A DNA stretch of 64,000 nt, taken from assembly GCA_020073585.1 (NCBI GenBank), contig JAIQEV010000007.1:30501-94500 (forward strand), given 5' to 3'. Shown one piece after another: positions 1 through 7,169 of the stretch. The stretch's first letter is position 1, and every line of letters begins with the position of its first letter. This stretch comes from Terriglobia bacterium. GTDB lineage: Bacteria; Acidobacteriota; Terriglobia; Acidiferrales; UBA7541. A model generated the notes under the pieces. The model did no database searches. It was not told where the DNA came from and worked only from the letters and a program-made list of their open reading frames with translations. A program made the translations under genes and the position numbers.

Positions 1-72
1 ATGGGCATGGTGGAGCAGGATTTCGCCGTGCTGTTTGACGTGCTGGCCCGCATGTCGGGAGTTGCGAAATGA
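1..72 (+). CDS. 3' end of a truncated gene, possibly a beta-hydroxyacid dehydrogenase
   Basis: The window opens inside a reading frame whose last 23 codons run to a TGA at 70-72. The tail ends DFAVLFDVLARMSGVAK, which resembles the C-terminal helix of the 3-hydroxyisobutyrate/tartronate-semialdehyde dehydrogenase family, but so few residues cannot settle the family. Its stop overlaps the ATG of the next gene (ATGA at 69-72), so the two are probably translationally coupled and this protein belongs to the dehydrogenase operon that follows. Confidence 0.45.
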   Translation: MGMVEQDFAVLFDVLARMSGVAK

Positions 73-1067
73 CGATAGCCGCCGGGAGCTCCGAGACGCA
101 GACCGCGCTCGGCGTCCAGCAGTGGATGGGCATGTACAGGCAGATGCTGAGCATCCGCCTGTTCGAAGAGCAGGTCAACGAATTGTACAAGCGCGCGCTG
201 ATGCCGGGCCTGGCCCATCTGTACTCGGGGGAAGAGGCCGTGGCGGTGGGGATCTGCGAGGCGCTGCGGGGCGACGACTACATCACCAGCACGCATCGCG
301 GGCACGGGCACTGCCTGGCCAAGGGCGCCACGCCGGACCGCATGTTCGCGGAGCTGCTGGGCAAGGAAGCGGGCTACTGCCGCGGCAAGGGCGGCTCGAT
401 GCACATCGCCGACCCCAAGACGGGCAACCTGGGCGCGAACGCCATCGTGGGCGGGAGCGCGGGGATTGCCACGGGCGCGGCGTTTTCCGCCAAGCAGCTG
501 AAGACCGGGCAGGTGGCGGTGTGCTTCTTCGGTGAGGGCGCGCTGGGACAGGGCCTCTTCTACGAAGTGATGAACCTGGCGCAGCTCTGGAAGCTGCCGG
601 TGATCTACGTCTGCGAAAATAATCTGTATAACGAGTACACGCACTACACGGAAACGACGGCGGGGGACATTCTGGCGCGGGGCACGGCGTTCGGGCTGCA
701 TGCGGAGAGCGTGGACGGGCAGGATGTGCGCGCGGTGCATGCGACGGCCGCGCGGCTCGTCGAGCGGGCGCGGCGCGGCGAGGGGCCGGCGCTGCTGATG
801 TGCAAGACCTACCGCTACACCGGCCATCATGTCGGCGACATCAGCCGCGAATACTACCGTTCGAAGCAGGAAGAGCAGCACTGGATGGGGGAGCGCGATC
901 CCATCAAGCTGTTCGCGGGCTGGCTCCTCGAGCAGAAGCACGCGGAGAAGGCCCAGCTCGAGGGGATTTACGCGGAGATCGAAACGCAAATGAAGAAAGC
1001 CGTCGAGTTCGCCGTGGCGGCGCCCTATCCCGGTCTGGACCAAGTGGAGCAAGACATTTATGCCTGA
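69..1067 (+). CDS. Thiamine-diphosphate-dependent dehydrogenase E1 component, alpha subunit (PDH/acetoin type)
   Basis: 332-residue E1 alpha subunit of a 2-oxoacid or acetoin dehydrogenase complex; with E1 beta it decarboxylates or cleaves the substrate on thiamine diphosphate and passes the acyl group to a lipoyl domain. The ThDP/Mg motif is visible as GEGALGQG at about residues 156-163, closed by ENN about 30 residues later. The STHRGHGHCLAKG and GKGGSMHIAD segments are typical of the short, acetoin-dehydrogenase-like E1 alpha proteins. The ATG at 69 overlaps the upstream stop, with GGAG at 57-60 as ribosome site, and its own end overlaps the E1 beta start by 8 bases. Substrate cannot be read from sequence; the aromatic catabolic context makes an unusual 2-oxoacid or alpha-diketone possible. 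Confidence 0.9.
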   Translation: MTIAAGSSETQTALGVQQWMGMYRQMLSIRLFEEQVNELYKRALMPGLAHLYSGEEAVAVGICEALRGDDYITSTHRGHGHCLAKGATPDRMFAELLGKEAGYCRGKGGSMHIADPKTGNLGANAIVGGSAGIATGAAFSAKQLKTGQVAVCFFGEGALGQGLFYEVMNLAQLWKLPVIYVCENNLYNEYTHYTETTAGDILARGTAFGLHAESVDGQDVRAVHATAARLVERARRGEGPALLMCKTYRYTGHHVGDISREYYRSKQEEQHWMGERDPIKLFAGWLLEQKHAEKAQLEGIYAEIETQMKKAVEFAVAAPYPGLDQVEQDIYA

Positions 1068-2055
1068 AGCAGCCGTGCGGGAATTGACGTTCGCGCAAGC
1101 GATCAAAGAAGCGCTGGCCGAAGAGATGCGCCGCGATCCGAAGGTGTGCATTCTCGGCGAGGATGTGGCCGAAGCCGGCACGCCGTTCAAGGTGCTGTCG
1201 GGCCTGGTGGAAGAGTTCGGCACGGAGCGCGTGATTGATACGCCGATTTCGGAAGCCGGGTTCACGGGCCTCGCGGTGGGCGCGGCCATGACCGGCGTGC
1301 GTCCCGTGGTGGACATCATGTTCGGGGACTTCATCACGCTGACGATGGATCAGATGGTGAATCAGGCGGCCAAGGTGCATTACATGTCGGGGGGCACGTG
1401 GAAGGTCCCGATGGTGATGCGCACGACGCTGGGCGCCGCGCGGCGTTCGGCGGCGCAGCATTCGCAGTCGCTGCATGCGTGGTTCAGCCACGTTCCGGGG
1501 CTCAAGGTGGTGCTGCCATCCACGCCGTACGATGCCAAGGGGCTGCTGAAGACGGCGATCCGCGACGAGAACCCGGTGGTCTTTTTCGAAGACAAGATGA
1601 TGTACAAGCTGAAGGGGCCGGTGCCCGCCGAGGAGTACACCATTCCGCTGGGCTTGGCCGACGTGAAGCGCGTGGGCCGCGACATCACCCTGGTGGCCAC
1701 CAGCAGCATGGTGCAGGTGGCGCTGGGCGCGGCGAAGCTTTTGGAAGAGGCGGGGATCAGCGCCGAGGTGGTTGATCCGCGCACGACCTGGCCGCTCGAC
1801 GAGAAGACCATCGTCGAATCGGTCAAGAAGACCTCCCGGGCCATCGTCATGGACGAAGGCTATGGGCGGTACGGCGTGGCGGCGGAAATCGCCGCGGTGA
1901 TCGCCGAAGGCGCATTTTATCAACTGGACGGGCCGGTGAAGCGCATGGGGGCCATGCACGTTCCGATTCCGTTCTCGCCGCCGCTCGAAGATGCAACCTT
2001 GCCCACCGACCGCACGGTGTTCGAAGCGGCCCGTGCGCTCTGTAGCCGTTCTTAA
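1060..2055 (+). CDS. Thiamine-diphosphate-dependent dehydrogenase E1 component, beta subunit
   Basis: 331-residue E1 beta subunit, transketolase-like pyrimidine-binding domain followed by the C-terminal transketolase domain. Family signatures include ILGEDVAEAGTPFKV near the N-terminus, the segment DTPISEAGFTGLAVGAAMTG, and VVDPRTTWPLDEKT in the C-terminal domain. It would form the alpha2beta2 E1 with the overlapping upstream gene. The ATG at 1060 lies inside the last codons of E1 alpha, and GGAG about 10 bases upstream can serve as ribosome site. Length is normal for the family. Confidence 0.92.
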   Translation: MPEAAVRELTFAQAIKEALAEEMRRDPKVCILGEDVAEAGTPFKVLSGLVEEFGTERVIDTPISEAGFTGLAVGAAMTGVRPVVDIMFGDFITLTMDQMVNQAAKVHYMSGGTWKVPMVMRTTLGAARRSAAQHSQSLHAWFSHVPGLKVVLPSTPYDAKGLLKTAIRDENPVVFFEDKMMYKLKGPVPAEEYTIPLGLADVKRVGRDITLVATSSMVQVALGAAKLLEEAGISAEVVDPRTTWPLDEKTIVESVKKTSRAIVMDEGYGRYGVAAEIAAVIAEGAFYQLDGPVKRMGAMHVPIPFSPPLEDATLPTDRTVFEAARALCSRS

Positions 2056-2077
2056 GATTGCAACAAGGAGACCTGCC

Positions 2078-3424
2078 GTGGCATTGCCGACACATGGATT
2101 GATGGCCGTTGATTGGGAGCAGAGGATCGATTACGACCGGCTGCGGCGCGAGCGCCTGGCCCGGGTGAAAGCGCATCTGGCCAAGTCCTCGATGGGCGCG
2201 CTGCTGTGCTTCGACATGAACAACGTGCGCTACATCACCGCCACGCACATCGGCACCTGGGCGCAGGACAAGATGAGCCGGTTCACGCTGCTGCCGCAGA
2301 AGGACGAGCCCATCCTGTGGGACTTCGGATCGGCGGCCAAGCACCATCAGTTGCATTGTCCGTGGCTCGGAGAGCGTTCGCGGCCGGGCATCGGCATGCT
2401 GCGCGGAGCCATGTCGCCGGAGATGGGCCGCGCCGAAGACGTGGCCAAAAAGATCCGCATCGAGCTGGAGAAGCGCGGGCTGCACAAGGAGCCGGTGGGA
2501 GTGGACATCATCGAGCCACCGATCCTCTTCGCCCTGCAGAAGGAAGGAATCAGCATCGTCGACGGGCAGCAGCTCATGTCCGATGTGCGCTTGATCAAGA
2601 CCCAGGACGAGATCGCGCTGCTGAATACCTCGGCGATGATGGTGGACGCGGCTTACGACGAGCTGTACCGGGCGATGAAGCCGGGCATGAGCGAGAACCA
2701 GGCGGTCGGGCTGGTCAGCAAGGTGCTCTACGATCTCGGCTCGGAGTACGTGGAGGCGGTGAACGCGATTTCCGGAGAGCGCTGCAACCCGCACCCGCAC
2801 GTTTTTTCGGACCGCATCCTGCGGCCCGGCGATCCGGTGTATTACGATGTGCTGCATTCGTTCATGGGCTACCGCACCTGCTACTACCGCACCTTCACCA
2901 TCGGCTATGCATCGCACGCGATGACCGACGCCTACAAGCGCTGCCGCGAGTATCTGGATGCGGCGATTTCGCTGGTGCGGCCCGGGCGCACGACCGCGGA
3001 GATCGCCGCGGTGTGGCCGAAGGCGCAGGAGTTCGGCTTCCCGAGTGAAGAGGCGGCGTTCGCGCTGCAATACGGCCACGGCATTGGGCTGGCCATCTGG
3101 GAAAAGCCGGTGATCAGCCGGCTGGTTTCGCTGGAGCACTCCTGCGAGATCAAGCCGGGCATGGTGTTCGCGCTGGAGACCTTCTGGCCTTCCACCGACG
3201 GCTGGAGCGCGGCGCGCATCGAGGAAGAGATCGTGGTGACGGAAACCGGGCACGAAGTGATCACGCGCTTCCCGGCGGAAGAACTGCTGGTCGCGGGCTC
3301 GCACTATGTGTCGGTGAAGGGGCCGCTGCCGACGCTGCGCGAGCACGATCCGGAGCCGAGCCACCGCGTCAAGGAGATGATCGCCGCAAGCGCCAAGGTG
3401 GAAGGAGTCGGAGTCAAGAGCTGA
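2078..3424 (+). CDS. M24 (creatinase/Xaa-Pro aminopeptidase/DddP-like) family protein with an altered metal site
   Basis: About 448 residues with a creatinase-type N-terminal domain and a C-terminal pita-bread M24 domain. I start it at GTG 2078, which has AAGGAG at 2065-2070; ATG 2102 is an alternative. Four of the five usual metal ligands are recognisable: Asp in PVYYDVLHSF, His in YGHGIGLAIW, Glu in VFALETFW and Glu in ARIEEEIVV. The second Asp, which normally sits three residues before the Arg-Thr pair, is replaced by Cys (TCYYRTF). It may therefore be a metal-independent or modified enzyme, as in creatinase, rather than an aminopeptidase. It sits between E1 beta and E2, an odd place for a peptidase, so a role in preparing the substrate of the dehydrogenase is plausible but unproven. 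Confidence 0.75.
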   Translation: MALPTHGLMAVDWEQRIDYDRLRRERLARVKAHLAKSSMGALLCFDMNNVRYITATHIGTWAQDKMSRFTLLPQKDEPILWDFGSAAKHHQLHCPWLGERSRPGIGMLRGAMSPEMGRAEDVAKKIRIELEKRGLHKEPVGVDIIEPPILFALQKEGISIVDGQQLMSDVRLIKTQDEIALLNTSAMMVDAAYDELYRAMKPGMSENQAVGLVSKVLYDLGSEYVEAVNAISGERCNPHPHVFSDRILRPGDPVYYDVLHSFMGYRTCYYRTFTIGYASHAMTDAYKRCREYLDAAISLVRPGRTTAEIAAVWPKAQEFGFPSEEAAFALQYGHGIGLAIWEKPVISRLVSLEHSCEIKPGMVFALETFWPSTDGWSAARIEEEIVVTETGHEVITRFPAEELLVAGSHYVSVKGPLPTLREHDPEPSHRVKEMIAASAKVEGVGVKS

Positions 3425-3453
3425 GGGCGCGGCCTTCACCTTTCTCACTGACC

Positions 3454-4650
3454 ATGGCTATCAGCGTCGTAATGCCCGCACTGGAGTTGATGCAGGAGAC
3501 CGGCAAGGTTCTGGCTTGGCGAAAAAAAGAAGGCGAACAGGTAGTCAAAGGCGAGCCGCTGCTGGAAATTGAAACCGACAAAGCCGTGGTGGAAGTGGAA
3601 GCCCCCGGGGAGGGCATCCTCGCGGGGATTACGGCGCCCGAAGGCGCGGTCATTCCCGTGGGACAGACCATTGCGTGGCTGGTCCTTCCGGGCGAGGCGG
3701 TTCCCGCGGCTGGCGCGCCGGCGGCGGTCCCCGGTCCGGCGCGCGCAGAAGCCGCGCGTCCGGCCGTAGCGGCCGCGGAGAGTTCCGCGCCGGCGGCGGG
3801 CGGCGGAGCGCGGATTTCGCCCAAGGCGCGGCGAATGGCGCGCGAGCACGGCATTGACATTGCCCAGGTGCGCGGATCGGGCGCCGACGGCGAGATTCTA
3901 GCTTCGGACATTCAGGCATTGGTGGACGCGAAGGGCGCTCCCGCTGCTGCTCCGGTCGCCGCCGGCGGTACTGAAGCGCTGGGTATCATCGGGCGACTGA
4001 TGGCCGAGCGCACCACGCAGAGCTGGACCAGCGTGCCGCATTTCTTCGTGGTGCGGGAAGTGGACGCCGGCGCGCTCGTGGATGCGCACAAGAAGCTGCG
4101 CGAGAGCGTGGAGAAGGCGCGCGGGGTGAAGCCCACGCAGACCGACATGCTGGTGGCGCTGGTGGCCCGCGCGCTGGCGAAGCACCCGCGGATGAACGCC
4201 AGTTGGACCGGCGCGGCAATCCGCCTCAATCCCGACGTGAATATGGCCGTGGCCATGGCCGTGAACGACGGCGTGGTCGCGGCGGTAATTCCCAAAGCGG
4301 ACTCCCTGGACCTCGGGGAAATCGCCGTGCAGCGGCGGGACCTCACGGAGCGCGCCCGCGCGGGGCGTTCGCGCCCGGCGGACATCGCCGGCGGGACGTT
4401 CACGATCAGCAACCTGGGGATGTTCAACGTGGACTCGTTCACCGCGATCATTAATCCGCCGCAAGCCGCGATTCTCGCCGTGGGGCGCATTGCCGATCGC
4501 GTGGTGCCGGTGGATGGCAAGCCGGCGATCCGGCCGATGATGACTTTGACGCTCTCCAGCGACCACCGCGTCGTGGACGGGGCGCGTGCCGCGGCGTTCA
4601 TGAACGACGTGGTCGAAGCACTCCGCGAACCCGAGAAGTGGTTGCGCTGA
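3454..4650 (+). CDS. Dihydrolipoamide acyltransferase (E2) of a 2-oxoacid/acetoin dehydrogenase complex
   Basis: 398-residue E2 with the full domain order: an N-terminal lipoyl domain (about 1-77, lipoyl-lysine motif ETDKAVVEVEAP), an Ala/Pro-rich linker, a peripheral subunit-binding domain (about 118-155, RISPKARRMAREHGID), a short linker, and the catalytic domain ending with the active-site motif SSDHRVVDGARAAAF. It accepts the acyl group from the E1 encoded upstream and transfers it to CoA. No E3 (lipoamide dehydrogenase) gene is in the window, so E3 is presumably shared. The start at 3454 lacks a clear ribosome site and follows the M24 gene by 29 bases, so it probably relies on the operon transcript. 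Confidence 0.93.
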   Translation: MAISVVMPALELMQETGKVLAWRKKEGEQVVKGEPLLEIETDKAVVEVEAPGEGILAGITAPEGAVIPVGQTIAWLVLPGEAVPAAGAPAAVPGPARAEAARPAVAAAESSAPAAGGGARISPKARRMAREHGIDIAQVRGSGADGEILASDIQALVDAKGAPAAAPVAAGGTEALGIIGRLMAERTTQSWTSVPHFFVVREVDAGALVDAHKKLRESVEKARGVKPTQTDMLVALVARALAKHPRMNASWTGAAIRLNPDVNMAVAMAVNDGVVAAVIPKADSLDLGEIAVQRRDLTERARAGRSRPADIAGGTFTISNLGMFNVDSFTAIINPPQAAILAVGRIADRVVPVDGKPAIRPMMTLTLSSDHRVVDGARAAAFMNDVVEALREPEKWLR

Positions 4651-4673
4651 CGGGAAGCGGTTTCAGGTTTAGC

Positions 4674-4796
4674 GCTGTCTCTGGTCTCTGAACCCCTGAT
4701 GGTTCAGCGCGTTAAGAGACAGCCAAAGTTCGGCTCCTCTCCTCCGAGCCTTGGCCGTTCCGCCACGGTCCAAGCCGCTCGGGCGAGAGGAGCCGA
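4674..4796. terminator. Two consecutive strong hairpins closing the E1/E2 operon
   Basis: Hairpin 1 has outer arms GCTGTCTCT (4674-4682) and AGAGACAGC (4715-4723) with a nested perfect stem CTGAACC/GGTTCAG (4688-4694 and 4701-4707). Hairpin 2 has 12-base perfect outer arms TCGGCTCCTCTC (4730-4741) and GAGAGGAGCCGA (4785-4796) with further pairing inside (CTTGG with CCAAG, CCGT with ACGG). They begin 24 bases after the E2 stop. The U-tract after hairpin 2 is poor (TTCAGTTTT), so termination is likely but not textbook; a structured RNA or mobile repeat is the alternative. Confidence 0.55.
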
Positions 4797-4876
4797 TTCA
4801 GTTTTCGGCCCGCCCCCCTGCTGTTCTTCCTCCGCCTGGAGCTATCCGCACACTTCGGAAGCCCGCAGCGTTCATA

Positions 4877-4897
4877 ATATGAAACGCAGTTTCATAT
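4877..4897. promoter_or_regulatory. Probable IclR-family operator
   Basis: A perfect inverted repeat with arms ATATGAAAC and GTTTCATAT around GCA. The TGAAAC-N3-GTTTCA core is of the type bound by IclR-family regulators such as KdgR. Its right end overlaps the -35 of the promoter that reads into the IclR gene at 5048, which fits autoregulation. Confidence 0.6.
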
Positions 4898-4924
4898 TGA
4901 CTTGGAAGCGATTTTCACTACAAT
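4897..4924 (+). promoter_or_regulatory. Sigma70-type promoter for the IclR gene
   Basis: TTGACT at 4897-4902, a 16-base spacer, and TACAAT at 4919-4924. The first base of the -35 box is the last base of the 21-base operator palindrome, so a bound regulator would occlude polymerase. The predicted transcript has a leader of roughly 115 bases before the GTG at 5048, which contains the inverted repeat GACCGC/GCGGTC at 5008-5022. Confidence 0.6.
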
Positions 4925-5047
4925 GCGCCAAGCGTCCAGGGAACAGTCTGCGGCCCGGTCCCGGGGGGCAATCCGCGCGCCCTCTTGCGGAACGCCGGGG
5001 GCGGGTTGACCGCATCGCGGTCACCCTGGAGCGAAGGAGCGTACGCT

Positions 5048-5881
5048 GTGGCAGTGGCATCACGGAACAAAAACATACGCACCGCCAGGAAGGCGGAAAG
5101 GTCGGCCGGCTCCAGCAAGTCGCTGCAGAAGGCGCTGCGCATTCTTTTCCACATGGGCCAGAACGGGCCGGAGATGCGGGTGACGGAGATTGCTTCCGGG
5201 CTGCGGCTGAACAAGACCACCGTGTATCGCCTGCTGAGCGCCATGGAGAAGTTCGATCTGATCGAGCGGGACCCGGAGAGCGAGCGCTACCGGCTGGGGT
5301 TGAAACTGCATGAACTGGGCACCCGGGCGGCGCAGGCCAGGACGCTGCAGAGCGAAGCGCGGCGCTACCTGACGGAACTGGCGCGCACTTCGAGGGAGGC
5401 GGTGAGCCTGGCGGTGCCGGGCGCGGGGGGAATCGTGTGCGTCGACCGCTATGACTCCGCGCATACGATGATCAGCGTGCGCACGCCGGTGGGAGCGCAG
5501 TTCCCGGCGCATTGCACGGCGGCGGGCAAGGCCGTCCTCGCCTATCTCAGCGAGGAGGAGGTGGGCGCCATTCTGTCCAACAACGGAATGCCGCGCTATA
5601 CGCCGCACACGCTGACGCAGATCGACGACCTGAAAAATGATCTGCGGCGCGTTCGTCAGCGGGGATACGCGCTGGACGAGCAGGAGTTGGAGCGCGGGCT
5701 GAACGGCGTGGCGGCGCCGGTGTTCCTCCGCAACGCCTGTGTGCTGGGCGCGGTTGGATTGGCCGGGCCGACGCAGAGGTTCCAGGGAAGAGAACAGGTG
5801 GAGAAGATCGAGATGGTGCGGGAGACGGCGCGCAAGATTGCCAGGAGCCTGGGCGATCGCACGACGTGGTTCGAGGCCTGA
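5048..5881 (+). CDS. IclR family transcriptional regulator
   Basis: About 277 residues: N-terminal winged helix-turn-helix (KSLQKALRILFHMG through the recognition region LNKTTVYRLLSAMEKF), then the IclR effector-binding domain with GIVCVDRYDSAH, the conserved AAGKAVLAYLSEEE and the terminal cysteine-containing block LRNACVLGAVGLAGP. I chose GTG 5048 because GAAGGAG lies at 5033-5039, 8 bases ahead; an ATG at 4985 would add 21 low-complexity residues. A perfect palindrome overlapping its promoter suggests it represses itself. The next genes on the same strand (MetE-like protein, aldehyde dehydrogenase) are likely targets. The effector is probably an aromatic compound, by context only. Confidence 0.9.
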   Translation: MAVASRNKNIRTARKAERSAGSSKSLQKALRILFHMGQNGPEMRVTEIASGLRLNKTTVYRLLSAMEKFDLIERDPESERYRLGLKLHELGTRAAQARTLQSEARRYLTELARTSREAVSLAVPGAGGIVCVDRYDSAHTMISVRTPVGAQFPAHCTAAGKAVLAYLSEEEVGAILSNNGMPRYTPHTLTQIDDLKNDLRRVRQRGYALDEQELERGLNGVAAPVFLRNACVLGAVGLAGPTQRFQGREQVEKIEMVRETARKIARSLGDRTTWFEA

Positions 5882-5918
5882 GGAAGCACCGGGGCCAGGG
5901 GGCGTGCGCCAGCCAAAC

Positions 5919-5947
5919 TTGCGCGAGCCGCGAATTTCGCGTATCAA
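5919..5947 (+). promoter_or_regulatory. Weak promoter candidate containing a CGCGAA/TTCGCG palindrome
   Basis: TTGCGC at 5919-5924, a 17-base spacer, and TATCAA at 5942-5947. The spacer ends with a 13-base palindrome (CGCGAA, T, TTCGCG; 5929-5941). Location between the IclR gene and the MetE-like gene suggests a regulated promoter, but both hexamers are only moderate matches. Confidence 0.3.
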
Positions 5948-6042
5948 AGCCAGATGTTTTCGGGCGCAAGGTGAGCCGTAGGAGACGTGCGCGGCAGACG
6001 GGCGCCAGAACTCGCTATCTAAGCCAGGGAAGGGACACGCGG

Positions 6043-7143
6043 ATGCCAGCACAGTACCGAGCCGATCATATCGGGAGCTTTCTGAGGCCCGCCGAGATTC
6101 TGGAAGCGCGGCGTTCCGCGCCGGCCAGTGCCGTGCAGTTGCGGAGCATCGAGGACCGGCACATCCAGCACGTTCTGGCGAAGCAGAAAGAGCTGGGGTT
6201 CGAGATTTTTACGGACGGCGAGCTGCGCCGGCGCAACTTCATGAGTGATTTCACCGACGCGGTCGAGGGCTTCGACTTGGGCGACGCCGTCTCGCGCACC
6301 TGGAAGGCCGGAGAATCGAAGGACGCCGCGGTGAGCAGCGTGACCGGGATCGTGACCGCGAAGCTGCGCCAAGTGCGCCCCCTGACGGGACACGAGCTGG
6401 CGTTCCTCAAGACGCACAGTCCCGGCGCCATTAAGATGACGCTGCCGAGCGCCACGCAGTTTCCGGCGATCTCCTTCAAGCGCGGCGTCACGGAAAAGGT
6501 ATACAAGGACCATGCCGCGCTGCTTTGGGACATCGTGGAGATCATGAAGGCGGACCTCGCGAAGCTTTCCGCGGATGGCGTGAGCTACATCCAGATTGAT
6601 GCGCCGCGCTACAGCTACTACATGGACCCCAAGTGGCGCGAGTGGATCCGCAAAGAGATGCATGCCGAGCCGGATGCGCTGCTGGACGAGGCCATCCGCG
6701 CGGACAACGCCTGCTTCGCGGCGGCGCGGCGCCCGGGCGTGACCTTGGCTATCCATCTGTGCCGGGGCAACAATCGCAGCCATTGGTACGCGGAAGGCGG
6801 CTACGACGCGGTAGCCGAGAAGTTGTTCGGGACGCTGGCGGTGGACCGCTTCCTGCTGGAATACGATGACGAGCGCTCCGGATCGTTCGAGCCGTTGCGT
6901 TTTGTGCCGCGGGGCAAGACGGTGGTTCTGGGGCTGGTGAGCTCGAAGCTGGCTAAGCTGGAAAGCGGCGATGAGCTCGTGCAGCGCATCCACGAGGCCG
7001 CGCGCTACGTGCCGCTGGAGAATCTCGCGCTGAGCCCGCAATGCGGCTTCGCTTCCACCATGGAAGGGAATCTGCTTACCGAGGACGAGCAGTGGGCCAA
7101 GATGCGGCTGGTGGCGGAGACCGCCCGCCGCGTCTGGCGCTGA
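6043..7143 (+). CDS. MetE C-terminal-domain-like zinc methyltransferase
   Basis: 366-residue protein matching only the catalytic C-terminal half of cobalamin-independent methionine synthase. It starts with the typical RADHIGSFLRP and keeps the zinc site: His and Cys in AIHLCRGNN, Glu in LLEYDDER and Cys in LSPQCGFAS. Stand-alone proteins of this type transfer methyl groups from varied donors to thiols, and some act outside methionine synthesis. Frame would allow translation from further upstream, but ATG 6043 is the first start that fits the family N-terminus. It lies between an IclR regulator and an aromatic aldehyde dehydrogenase, so a link to methylated aromatic substrates is possible; that is inference. 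Confidence 0.8.
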   Translation: MPAQYRADHIGSFLRPAEILEARRSAPASAVQLRSIEDRHIQHVLAKQKELGFEIFTDGELRRRNFMSDFTDAVEGFDLGDAVSRTWKAGESKDAAVSSVTGIVTAKLRQVRPLTGHELAFLKTHSPGAIKMTLPSATQFPAISFKRGVTEKVYKDHAALLWDIVEIMKADLAKLSADGVSYIQIDAPRYSYYMDPKWREWIRKEMHAEPDALLDEAIRADNACFAAARRPGVTLAIHLCRGNNRSHWYAEGGYDAVAEKLFGTLAVDRFLLEYDDERSGSFEPLRFVPRGKTVVLGLVSSKLAKLESGDELVQRIHEAARYVPLENLALSPQCGFASTMEGNLLTEDEQWAKMRLVAETARRVWR

Positions 7144-7169
7144 GCGATTCGCATAACGGAGGAGAGAAC

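Noticed and set aside
1847..3448. Long open frame on the minus strand opposite the E1 beta and M24 genes
   Set aside because: Arg/His-rich composition typical of antisense frames in GC-rich DNA; the plus strand carries clear protein families here.
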